A stretch of DNA of 33,677 bases from Clostridiales bacterium (GTDB lineage Bacteria > Bacillota > Clostridia > Oscillospirales > Oscillospiraceae): contig JALFJQ010000078.1 in assembly GCA_022775085.1 (NCBI GenBank), forward strand, positions 1 to 33,677, read 5' to 3'. This document shows, in pieces, positions 23,316 to 29,686 of the stretch (within the stretch, counting starts at the first letter, position 1; each line of letters opens with the position of its first letter). A program made the position numbers and the translations under genes. The notes beneath the pieces were generated by a model, which was not told the origin of the DNA, ran no database searches, and saw nothing but the letters and a program-made list of their open reading frames with translations.

Positions 23316-23360
23316 AGGAAAAAATCCCGGCAAAGGATTGGCATTGCCGGGATCTTTTTC
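23316..23360 (-). terminator. Intra-operon terminator between binding protein and permease
   Basis: ATCCCGGCA and TGCCGGGAT (23345-23353 and 23324-23332) flank a 12-base loop; on the minus strand TTTTTTCC follows, and outer AGGAAAAA and TTTTTCCT runs can extend the stem. It should stop most transcripts after the binding-protein gene, leaving fewer for the permease and ATPase. Confidence 0.75.
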
Positions 23361-23373
23361 CTATATCAGTTTG

Positions 23374-24411
23374 TTAGCCGGTGATGGCCTCGTAGCCCTC
23401 GGGCATGGTGAAGCCAATGGCGGCAGCGTAGTCGGCATTGTACTTCTTCACGGGGTTCTGGGAGTAGCCAATGGGCATGGTGGAGATGTCCGCGCCGTTG
23501 ACCAGAATCTCGCAAGCCATCTCGCCGCAGGCAGTGCCGATGTCGTAGTAGCTGATGGAGACGGTAGCCAGGCCGCCGCCGGAGCACATACCTTCTTCAC
23601 CGCAGATCACGGGGATGCCGGCAGGCTCACAGACACCGCTGACAATGGTCATATTGGAAGCGGCAGTGTTGTCGGTGGGGATGTACAGGGCGTCAGCACC
23701 CTCCACGGCAGTGGCGGTAACAGACTGGATGTCGTTGGAGTCGGCGAAGGTGAAGACCTCGGTGGCAACACCGATGGCATCCATGCAGGCGATGAACTGG
23801 TCAGCCTGGAGCACGGAGTTGGGCTCGGCGGAGCAGTACAGGATGGAGACCTTCTTGGCATCGGGAACCAGCTCCATGAGGCAGTCGGCGTAGAGCTGAG
23901 CGGGAACGCCGTCGGAGGTGCCGGAGACATTCATGCCCAAGGAGCCGTCAGCGGCGGCCTCCACAGCCAGAGCGGAGGCAAAGTCGGTGACAGAGGTACC
24001 CAGAATGGGGATGGTGTCGGTGGCGGAGACGGCAGCCTGCAGAGCGGGGGTGGCGTTGGCCATGATCAGGTCATACTGGTTGGAAACAAAGCCGGTGGTG
24101 ATGACGGCGCAGGTAGCGGAGTCGCCCTGGGCATTCTGCTCGTCGAACACGACGGCGTCACCCAGCTTGGCAGTCAAAGCGTCCTTAAAGCCCTGAGTAG
24201 CGGCATCCAGAGCAGGATGCTGCACCAACTGGCAGATACCAATGGTGTAGGTTTTGGCGGCAGCCTCAGTGGCAGCTTCCGTAGCGGCGGGGGCAGCCTC
24301 GGTAGCGGCAGCGGCGGGGGCTTCCGTAGCGGCAGGGGCGGAGGAACCGCCGCAGGCTGCCAGAGACAGCACCATCAGCGCAGCGAGCATTGCCGCGAGC
24401 ATCTTTTTCAT
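23374..24411 (-). CDS. TrpX-type ABC transporter substrate-binding lipoprotein (PF04392 family)
   Basis: A 345-residue lipoprotein. MKKMLAAMLAALMVLSLAAC gives the lipobox with Cys at residue 20; an Ala/Thr/Glu linker runs to about residue 53. The mature domain starts KTYTIGICQLVQHPALDAATQGFKDAL, the hallmark opening of PF04392 binding proteins, followed by QGDSATCAVITTGFVSNQYDLIMANATPALQA and VSGTSDGVP. Relatives bind aromatic amino acids or related small molecules. The frame extends to 24480, but that part is the palindromic leader; GGAGAG precedes the ATG at 24411. It heads the three-gene importer operon and is probably the most abundant product because of the terminator behind it. Confidence 0.92.
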   Translation of the reverse strand: MKKMLAAMLAALMVLSLAACGGSSAPAATEAPAAAATEAAPAATEAATEAAAKTYTIGICQLVQHPALDAATQGFKDALTAKLGDAVVFDEQNAQGDSATCAVITTGFVSNQYDLIMANATPALQAAVSATDTIPILGTSVTDFASALAVEAAADGSLGMNVSGTSDGVPAQLYADCLMELVPDAKKVSILYCSAEPNSVLQADQFIACMDAIGVATEVFTFADSNDIQSVTATAVEGADALYIPTDNTAASNMTIVSGVCEPAGIPVICGEEGMCSGGGLATVSISYYDIGTACGEMACEILVNGADISTMPIGYSQNPVKKYNADYAAAIGFTMPEGYEAITG

Positions 24412-24436
24412 AACAAAATCTCTCCTTTTTTCGTTT

Positions 24437-24464
24437 CCGCAGGTGCACACTTGTGCACCTGCGG
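24437..24464. promoter_or_regulatory. Perfect 28-bp palindrome in the transporter leader
   Basis: CCGCAGGTGCACA (24437-24449) and TGTGCACCTGCGG (24452-24464) are exact complements around two bases. It lies between the promoter (start near 24475) and the ribosome binding site. It could be a roadblock operator or an mRNA hairpin; no T-run follows directly, so it is not a normal terminator. Confidence 0.7.
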
Positions 24465-24480
24465 GATACTGATGGCACAC

Positions 24481-24509
24481 AATATATCACTTTTTGCCAT
24501 ATGTGTCAA
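24481..24509 (-). promoter_or_regulatory. Promoter of the TrpXYZ-type operon
   Basis: TTGACA (24509-24504), 17 bases, TATATT (24486-24481). Strong sigma-A promoter; the AT-rich stretch upstream (24510-24550) could act as an UP element. Confidence 0.85.
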
Positions 24510-24575
24510 TTCTTTTTTATCAATCTATCATTAGCATTTAAAAATTAAATAGTGGACTACGTTTTACACGGCGAA

Positions 24576-24598
24576 AGCCTTCCCTTTCGAGGAAGGCT
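24576..24598. terminator. Hairpin after the sdpI-like gene
   Basis: AGCCTTCC and GGAAGGCT (24576-24583 and 24591-24598) flank a 7-base loop, 8 bases beyond the stop at 24606. The plus strand has T5 after it, the minus strand only TTTCGCC, so leftward termination may be inefficient. Confidence 0.5.
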
Positions 24599-24605
24599 TT
24601 TTCGC

Positions 24606-25682
24606 TTACTTCGTTTTTTCCACCAACTGCCGGTATATTTCCTGGGTTTCTTCCGCGTCCTTGCCGCTGAGCACCAGTGTTTTGCCGTTGGCCTTAAGCA
24701 CCACGCAGGCTTCGGGGTTATAATAGGTATAGCGGGTGTAATTGCCGAACTCGTCGTTCTCGAAGGAACCCAGCAGCAGCCGGAAGCTGCCCACACCAAA
24801 GACCCGGCTGCCCGGCACATTGCCGTCCCGGTATTCCACGCTCTCCACCCGGTCATAGAACACGGTCAGATCATCATAGAAGCTGGCCTTGATGGTAAAG
24901 TAATCGTCAGAGAAGGTGGTCTCCACTTTTCCGGCAAACAGCATCACCAGCACAAAGACCAGAATCAGCAGTCCCACCGCTATGCCCACTTTGCCCAGCC
25001 GGGTGTGGGCGCTGGGAACGGGCTTCAGTTCGTCCCCACGCTGTACCTGTTTGCGGTAGTAGCAATAAGAGTAGACAATCGGCACCACCGACAGAAGTAT
25101 CGCGCCGACTACCATCACACCGGCATTCCATCCGGCAGGCAGCAGAGCCGACAGCATCATCACCACGCCGCCGATCATCCAGACCCGACCGCCAAAGCGG
25201 TGGGTGGCATTCCAGTTCTCCTCGCTGGTGTAGGTCCAGGGCACCTTGATGCCGATGGTATAGTTCTGGCGGCACTTGGGCAGATAGTTGCCGATGGCAG
25301 CGAACATCAGGCCCAGCGCGGCGACCATGATGCCGCTGACGGATACCTTGGCCCCCAGAGCCAGAGAATACATGATGGCGCCGCAGACGTTGGACAGCAC
25401 CGGCATAATCCACAGCACCAGCCGGATGGGCTTCCAGTTCCGATTCTGATTTTTAGGATCTTTCGCGGTCACGAGGAAGCAAAGCCAGTGTCCGGCCAAC
25501 AGGCACAGATAGGGCACGAACACCGCAAAGGGAATGCTGCCGTAGCCATCGGGCTGTCCGTCAAAGCCCCAGTGAGTGGTCATGGTTTCGGGGAGCCGGT
25601 TCCACAGAATCAGGCCCACCAGAACGGGAATTAAGATCACCAGAGAGGAAACAATCAGTTCCCATTTATGCTTGCGAATCAT
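24606..25682 (-). CDS. sdpI: SdpI-like membrane protein with a C-terminal PH-like extension
   Basis: A 358-residue membrane protein. Residues 8-60 resemble DUF1648 (LWNRLPETMTTHWGFDGQPDGYG). The middle has the SdpI signature NYTIGIKVPWTYTSEENWNATHRFGGRVW around residues 145-173, within a set of about seven membrane segments. Residues 255-358 form an extra soluble domain (FSDDYFTIKASFYDDLTVFYDRVESVEYRDG..., LRLLLGSF-type strands) resembling bacterial PH-like domains, which B. subtilis SdpI (207 residues) lacks. In B. subtilis SdpI gives immunity to the SdpC toxin and, when toxin is bound, holds the repressor SdpR at the membrane. AGGAGGTG precedes the ATG at 25682, which overlaps the yhfC-like gene by 17 bases. 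No toxin gene is visible nearby. Confidence 0.85.
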   Translation of the reverse strand: MIRKHKWELIVSSLVILIPVLVGLILWNRLPETMTTHWGFDGQPDGYGSIPFAVFVPYLCLLAGHWLCFLVTAKDPKNQNRNWKPIRLVLWIMPVLSNVCGAIMYSLALGAKVSVSGIMVAALGLMFAAIGNYLPKCRQNYTIGIKVPWTYTSEENWNATHRFGGRVWMIGGVVMMLSALLPAGWNAGVMVVGAILLSVVPIVYSYCYYRKQVQRGDELKPVPSAHTRLGKVGIAVGLLILVFVLVMLFAGKVETTFSDDYFTIKASFYDDLTVFYDRVESVEYRDGNVPGSRVFGVGSFRLLLGSFENDEFGNYTRYTYYNPEACVVLKANGKTLVLSGKDAEETQEIYRQLVEKTK

Positions 25683-26493
25683 AAGGCACCTCCTGCGCAC
25701 TTTCCGCTTCCCAGCGGGAGCGGATATTCTGTAGAATCAGAATAGACAAAACGGTTATCGCCGTCAGCAAAATGTAGATAATTGTATATGCCGTAGCCAG
25801 GGTCAGACCCCTGCCGATGAACAGGCTGATACAGGCGACGCTGTCCATGCAGGTGTGCAGAGCCAGACACGCCAGCGCCCAGGGCAGAACCCGGTTGGTG
25901 TGAACGCCGTAGCAGACCATCATACTCATAGCCACGTGGCTGGTCATGGCCAGCAGCCGCTCGAAGCCAGCCAGCAGGAACAAGGCCCAGTGGGTGTTCA
26001 TCAGCGCGTCCCTGGCTGCCAGCAGCTGGGATGCATCCCCGGTTTGCGTCAGGGCCGCGTCAAAGCCCCCGGTCTGGAGCATCACCAGAAATACCACATT
26101 GCTGAGGTAGGCAAGGCCTGTAATGAGGATGGCTTCAATGCCGCCATGGCCCAGTCCCGCAGCCAGCGCACGGCGATAGGTCAGGTTTAGGCAGCGGGCC
26201 ACCGCGTACCGTCCAGTCAGCTCAAACAAGCCCGCGGTAAGGGCAAGTCCGAAGCCATAGGGCACAGGATGGTTCTGAGCGAAGGCCGCAAACCCGGCGG
26301 ACTGGGACAGGCACGTCAAAATCGGCAGCCGAATCAGAATCTGGGGTACAACAAAGCCCAGCGCGCCCAGCAGCCAGGCGCTCCAAATGCCCTGCTTTTT
26401 ATTGCGAAGGGCATATACAATCAAAAAAGCAGGCGGCAAAATCAGGCTGATAAACAGCGTAATGATGATGAATATGACAGACAAATTACTCAT
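25666..26493 (-). CDS. yhfC: YhfC family intramembrane metalloprotease
   Basis: A 275-residue polytopic protein with the three motifs of the YhfC family (PF10086): GLGHGGIEAILI (an HxxxE pair, about residues 113-124), ERLLAMTSHVAMSMM, and ALHTCMDS (His and Asp near the end). These would bind a catalytic metal within the membrane, as in CPBP/PrsW-like glutamic or metallo-proteases. The target is unknown. It sits between sdpR and sdpI, overlapping the first by 8 bases and the second by 17, so all three are co-translated. The context suggests it processes a peptide or regulator linked to SdpI signalling; that is inference. Confidence 0.87.
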   Translation of the reverse strand: MSNLSVIFIIITLFISLILPPAFLIVYALRNKKQGIWSAWLLGALGFVVPQILIRLPILTCLSQSAGFAAFAQNHPVPYGFGLALTAGLFELTGRYAVARCLNLTYRRALAAGLGHGGIEAILITGLAYLSNVVFLVMLQTGGFDAALTQTGDASQLLAARDALMNTHWALFLLAGFERLLAMTSHVAMSMMVCYGVHTNRVLPWALACLALHTCMDSVACISLFIGRGLTLATAYTIIYILLTAITVLSILILQNIRSRWEAESAQEVPYDSQA

Positions 26494-26761
26494 GATTTTC
26501 CTCCCCTTTCAAATCCGAAATCCACAGCAGGATCTCCTCCAGAACCGAAGCGTTCAGCTCATAGAAAATGAACTTTCCGTCCCGGGTGTCCTCGATGAGG
26601 TCGGCTTCCTTTAATACCGACAGGTGCCGGGATACGGCAGCGGCGGTGATGTCGAACTGCTCGGCGATTTCTCCGGCAGAGCGCTTCCCGTTTTTCAGCA
26701 GGTTCAGTATCTCCCGCCGGGTGGGATCTGCCAGTGCCTTCAGCGTCTGCTGCAAGCCCAT
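26486..26761 (-). CDS. sdpR: SdpR-type ArsR family autorepressor
   Basis: A 91-residue winged-helix repressor of the ArsR superfamily: LKALADPTRREILNLLKNGKRSAGEIAEQFDITAAAVSRHLSVLKEADLI followed by the wing DTRDGKFIFYELN. It matches SdpR of B. subtilis in length and pattern and has no metal-binding Cys set. The ATG at 26761 is chosen because AAAGGAGG lies 6 bases upstream and the frame then starts like SdpR; the open frame begins at 26788. Two identical-arm operators flank its promoter, fitting autorepression. It leads the yhfC-sdpI operon. Confidence 0.92.
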   Translation of the reverse strand: MGLQQTLKALADPTRREILNLLKNGKRSAGEIAEQFDITAAAVSRHLSVLKEADLIEDTRDGKFIFYELNASVLEEILLWISDLKGEENHE

Positions 26762-26786
26762 AGTGTTTCCTCCTTTCACATTTAAC

Positions 26787-26806
26787 ATTTAACTTAATCG
26801 TTAAAT
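26787..26806. promoter_or_regulatory. Operator 1 of the sdpR promoter
   Basis: ATTTAAC, six bases, GTTAAAT: a perfect inverted repeat beginning 2 bases downstream of the -10. An extra direct ATTTAAC half-site abuts it at 26780-26786. Confidence 0.8.
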
Positions 26807-26808
26807 GA

Positions 26809-26837
26809 AGTATAGCACAGGGCGTTCGGAATGTCAA
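26809..26837 (-). promoter_or_regulatory. Promoter of the sdpR-yhfC-sdpI operon
   Basis: TTGACA (26837-26832), 17 bases, TATACT (26814-26809). It is bracketed by operators at 26787-26806 and 26844-26863. Confidence 0.9.
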
Positions 26838-26843
26838 GCATTT

Positions 26844-26863
26844 ATTTAACCAAATCGTTAAAT
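26844..26863. promoter_or_regulatory. Operator 2 of the sdpR promoter
   Basis: ATTTAAC, six bases, GTTAAAT, with the same arms as operator 1; the centres are 57 bp apart, with the sdpR promoter between them. It begins 6 bases upstream of the sdpR -35 and ends 10 bases before the larE -35. Confidence 0.85.
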
Positions 26864-26873
26864 GTTTGTCCTA

Positions 26874-26902
26874 TTGATAACTGAACCCGGAAATGCTATA
26901 AT
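26874..26902 (+). promoter_or_regulatory. Promoter of larE-larB-larC
   Basis: TTGATA (26874-26879), 17 bases, TATAAT (26897-26902) with TG one base before the -10. The leader is about 25 nt. Confidence 0.8.
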
Positions 26903-26933
26903 ATTGCAAAAATCTTGCCCCGTGGAGGTCACC

Positions 26934-27680
26934 ATGAATCTGACCCAATTTTGGCAAACGAACCCCAAAGCCGCCATTGCCTTTTCCGGCGGCGTGGACT
27001 CGGCGTATCTGCTTTACTCCGCCGTTCAGTCCGGCGCGGAGGTGAAAGCCTATTACGCCAAAACTGCCTTTCAGCCCGCCTTTGAACTGGAGGACGCAAA
27101 AAAGCTGGCAAATCAACTTGGTGCACGGATGGAGATACTCTCCCTGGATGTCCTCAGCGTTCCGAATGTGGCGGAAAACCCAAAAAATCGGTGCTATTAC
27201 TGCAAAACGGCTCTGTTTACTGCCATAACTGCCGCCGCAAAGAATGATGGCTTTGCCCTTCTGCTGGACGGCACCAACGCGTCCGATGAGGTTTCCGACC
27301 GGCCCGGAATGCAAGCCCTGCGGGAGCTTTGTGTCCGCTCCCCCCTGCGGGAGTGCGGCCTGACCAAACCGGAGATCCGCCGGCTTTCCAAAGAGGCAGG
27401 GCTGTTCACCCATGACAAGCCCGCTTACGCGTGTCTTGCCACTCGCATCCCCACCGGGGATGTCATTACCCCGGAAAAGCTGGCCCGGACGGAGGAAGCC
27501 GAGGGCTTTCTGCACACTCTCGGCCTGCGGGATTTCCGGGTGCGGACACTGGGAGACACTGCACGAATTCAGGTAACAGAATCTGATCTGCAACCTGTCC
27601 TGAAAAACAGAGCGGCTATCTTTTCTCATTTGAAAAAGCTGTACTCCGGCGTCGTGCTGGATTTGGAGGTACGCCCATGA
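26934..27680 (+). CDS. larE: ATP-dependent sacrificial sulfur transferase LarE
   Basis: A 248-residue PP-loop enzyme. AFSGGVDSAYL (16-26) is the pyrophosphate loop that adenylates the carboxylate of the precursor, after which LarE adds sulfur, making the dithio ring of the nickel-pincer nucleotide (NPN). Cys residues sit at 87 and 90 (RCYYCK) and at 167 (AYACLATRIP). LarE of L. plantarum gives up the sulfur of one Cys; homologues with three conserved Cys bind a [4Fe-4S] cluster and can work repeatedly. The CxxC plus Cys167 layout suggests the latter class. GGAGG precedes the ATG at 26934; the upstream open frame to 26862 overlaps the promoter. Confidence 0.93.
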   Translation: MNLTQFWQTNPKAAIAFSGGVDSAYLLYSAVQSGAEVKAYYAKTAFQPAFELEDAKKLANQLGARMEILSLDVLSVPNVAENPKNRCYYCKTALFTAITAAAKNDGFALLLDGTNASDEVSDRPGMQALRELCVRSPLRECGLTKPEIRRLSKEAGLFTHDKPAYACLATRIPTGDVITPEKLARTEEAEGFLHTLGLRDFRVRTLGDTARIQVTESDLQPVLKNRAAIFSHLKKLYSGVVLDLEVRP

Positions 27681-28432
27681 ATTCCGACATCCGCAAGCTT
27701 CTGGAGGACGTTCGGTCCGGCACGGTCAGTGTAGACGATGCCTTATTAAAAATTAAAATGTCCCCCTTCGAGGACATTGGATATGCCAAGGTAGACCTGC
27801 ACCGCCGGGTGCGGCAGGGAGCCGCCGAGGTAATCTACGGTGCCGGGAAAACCCCGGAGCAGATCGCCGGGATCATCGAAACCATGTGCCGCCACGGGCA
27901 GAGCCGCATTCTGATCACCCGGATGAATGAGGAAGCCGCGGAATTTATATCCAAAACCACTGCATTGGACTATCGCAGGAACGCAAAGGTGGGCATCGTG
28001 GGGGGCTTCCCGGAACCGGACGGCATTGGAAAAGTCGTCATTGCCACCGGCGGCACCAGCGACATCCCCGTTGCCGAGGAAGCGGCCCTGACGGCGGAAA
28101 TCTTGGGCAGTCAGGTGGTGCGGCTGTACGACGTGGGTGTGTCCGGCGTCCACCGTCTGCTGGCCCACATGGATACGATCATGGAAGCCAGCGTGGTCAT
28201 CGCCATCGCGGGCATGGAAGGGGCACTGGCCAGTGTGGTGGGCGGTCTTGCGGACTGCCCGGTGATCGCAGTGCCCACCAGCGTGGGCTATGGCGCTTCC
28301 TTTGGCGGCATTTCCGCATTGCTCAGTATGCTCAATTCCTGCGCCAGCGGCGTCAGCGTGGTAAACATCGACAACGGCTTCGGCGCGGGGTTCCTGGCCA
28401 ACCGCATCAACCACATGGAGGTCAAAAAATGA
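27677..28432 (+). CDS. larB: Nickel-pincer cofactor biosynthesis protein LarB
   Basis: A 251-residue LarB. The N-terminal region (LLEDVRSGTVSVDDALLKIKMSPFEDIGYAKVDLHRRVRQGAAEVIYG) is the family-specific part. The C-terminal half has a PurE-like fold: VGIVGGFPEPDGIGKVVIATGGTSDIPVAEEA, then MEGALASVVGGLADCPVIAVPTSVGYGASFGGISALLSML. LarB carboxylates nicotinic acid adenine dinucleotide at C5 and releases AMP, the first step of NPN synthesis. It overlaps larE (ATGA at 27677-27680) and larC (ATGA at 28429-28432), so the three are coupled. Confidence 0.95.
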   Translation: MNSDIRKLLEDVRSGTVSVDDALLKIKMSPFEDIGYAKVDLHRRVRQGAAEVIYGAGKTPEQIAGIIETMCRHGQSRILITRMNEEAAEFISKTTALDYRRNAKVGIVGGFPEPDGIGKVVIATGGTSDIPVAEEAALTAEILGSQVVRLYDVGVSGVHRLLAHMDTIMEASVVIAIAGMEGALASVVGGLADCPVIAVPTSVGYGASFGGISALLSMLNSCASGVSVVNIDNGFGAGFLANRINHMEVKK

Positions 28433-29628
28433 AAACGCTGTACTTCGACTGCGGCATGGGCGCTGCCGGGGATATGCTCACCGCCGCCCTGCTGGAGCTG
28501 CTGCCGGATAGAGACGGCTTTGTGGAGGAACTGAACGCACTTGCCATTCCAGGCGTAAACTATATTGCTGAAAAGTGTGAAAAATGCGGAATTACGGGCA
28601 CCCACATGAAGGTAACGGTTCACGGCGGGGAAGAAGATTCTGACCGCCATCATCACCACCATGGCAGCATGGGGGATATTCGCGGCATCGTCAGCGGCCT
28701 GCCCATCCCCACCATGGTAAAGCTGGACATAATGTCCGTTTATGAGGAGATTGCCCAGGCGGAAAGCCATGTTCACGGTGTTCCCGTGGAACACATCCAC
28801 TTTCATGAGGTAGGCACCATGGACGCCGTCGCTGACGTGACTGCCGTGTGCCTGCTGCTGCACAAACTGGCCCCCGATAAAATTGTCGCCTCCCCCATCC
28901 ATGTGGGCAGCGGTCAGGTGCGCTGCGCCCACGGCATTCTGCCGGTACCCGCTCCCGCCACGGCCTATCTGCTGCGGGGAATCCCCATTTACGGCGGTGA
29001 GATCCAGGGCGAGCTGTGCACCCCCACCGGTGCGGCTCTGCTGCGGCACTTTGCCGCCGAATTTGGCGATATGCCCGTCATGCGAATCAGCGCCATCGGC
29101 TACGGCATGGGCAAAAAGGACTTCCCCCGAGCCAACTGCGTCCGGGCAATGCTGGGAGAATCGGAAGATCCCGGTGATAGGATCGTGGAGCTTCGCTGCA
29201 ACGTGGACGATATGACCGGAGAAGCCATTGGTTTCGCGCTGGAACAGCTTTTGAACGGCGGCGCGCTGGACGCTTTCACCGTTCCCATCGGCATGAAAAA
29301 GTCCCGACCTGGCGTACTGGTCACCGTCCTGTGCCGGGAAAACCAGAAGGAAACCATGGTGCACCTGCTTCTGAAACACACTACCACCCTGGGGATCCGG
29401 GAATTTCCCTGCCGGCGGTATACGCTGAACCGCACTGTGGAAACCGTGGATACGCCCTACGGTCCTGTGCGCAGGAAGGTCAGCTCCGGCTATGGCGTGC
29501 GCAGAGAGAAGTACGAATACGAGGATCTGGCAAGCATTGCGAAAGCGCAGAATCTGTCACTTTCGGAATTGTCGGACGAAATCAGTTCGCCGTACAAGCG
29601 CGTATCCGCGATTGCCCCGCAAGTATAA
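28429..29628 (+). CDS. larC: Nickel insertion protein LarC (single full-length ORF)
   Basis: A 399-residue LarC, CTP-dependent, which inserts nickel into the pincer cofactor. MKTLYFDCGMGAAGDMLTAALLEL is the family start. A His-rich stretch, HHHHH at 74-78 with nearby Glu and Asp, may store nickel. SGQVRCAHGILPVPAPATAYLLRG and GELCTPTGAALLRHF are the conserved core. In L. plantarum the gene is split into larC1 and larC2 and joined by ribosomal frameshifting; here one continuous frame encodes the whole protein. No larA racemase or other NPN-using enzyme is in this window. The bidirectional hairpin at 29634-29676 ends the operon. Confidence 0.95.
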   Translation: MKTLYFDCGMGAAGDMLTAALLELLPDRDGFVEELNALAIPGVNYIAEKCEKCGITGTHMKVTVHGGEEDSDRHHHHHGSMGDIRGIVSGLPIPTMVKLDIMSVYEEIAQAESHVHGVPVEHIHFHEVGTMDAVADVTAVCLLLHKLAPDKIVASPIHVGSGQVRCAHGILPVPAPATAYLLRGIPIYGGEIQGELCTPTGAALLRHFAAEFGDMPVMRISAIGYGMGKKDFPRANCVRAMLGESEDPGDRIVELRCNVDDMTGEAIGFALEQLLNGGALDAFTVPIGMKKSRPGVLVTVLCRENQKETMVHLLLKHTTTLGIREFPCRRYTLNRTVETVDTPYGPVRRKVSSGYGVRREKYEYEDLASIAKAQNLSLSELSDEISSPYKRVSAIAPQV

Positions 29629-29633
29629 AAAAG

Positions 29634-29676
29634 CTGTCATTGCAAGCCGTGTTGAACACGTACCTTGCAATGACAG
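29634..29676. terminator. Bidirectional terminator derived from a repeat arm
   Basis: CTGTCATTGCAAG pairs with CTTGCAATGACAG; CGTGT and ACACG inside extend the stem. TTTCTTTTATTT follows rightward and CTTTTTTATA leftward, so it can end both larC and the reductase gene. The outer TGTCATTGC matches the ends of the repeats at 7641 and 33546, so it looks like a single repeat arm. Confidence 0.8.
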
Positions 29677-29686
29677 TTTCTTTTAT

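Noticed and set aside
23008..24534. Rightward open frame of 508 codons opposite the transporter genes
   Set aside because: Glycine/His/Gln-rich shadow running across two leftward genes and their intergenic terminator; no ribosome binding site or family resemblance.
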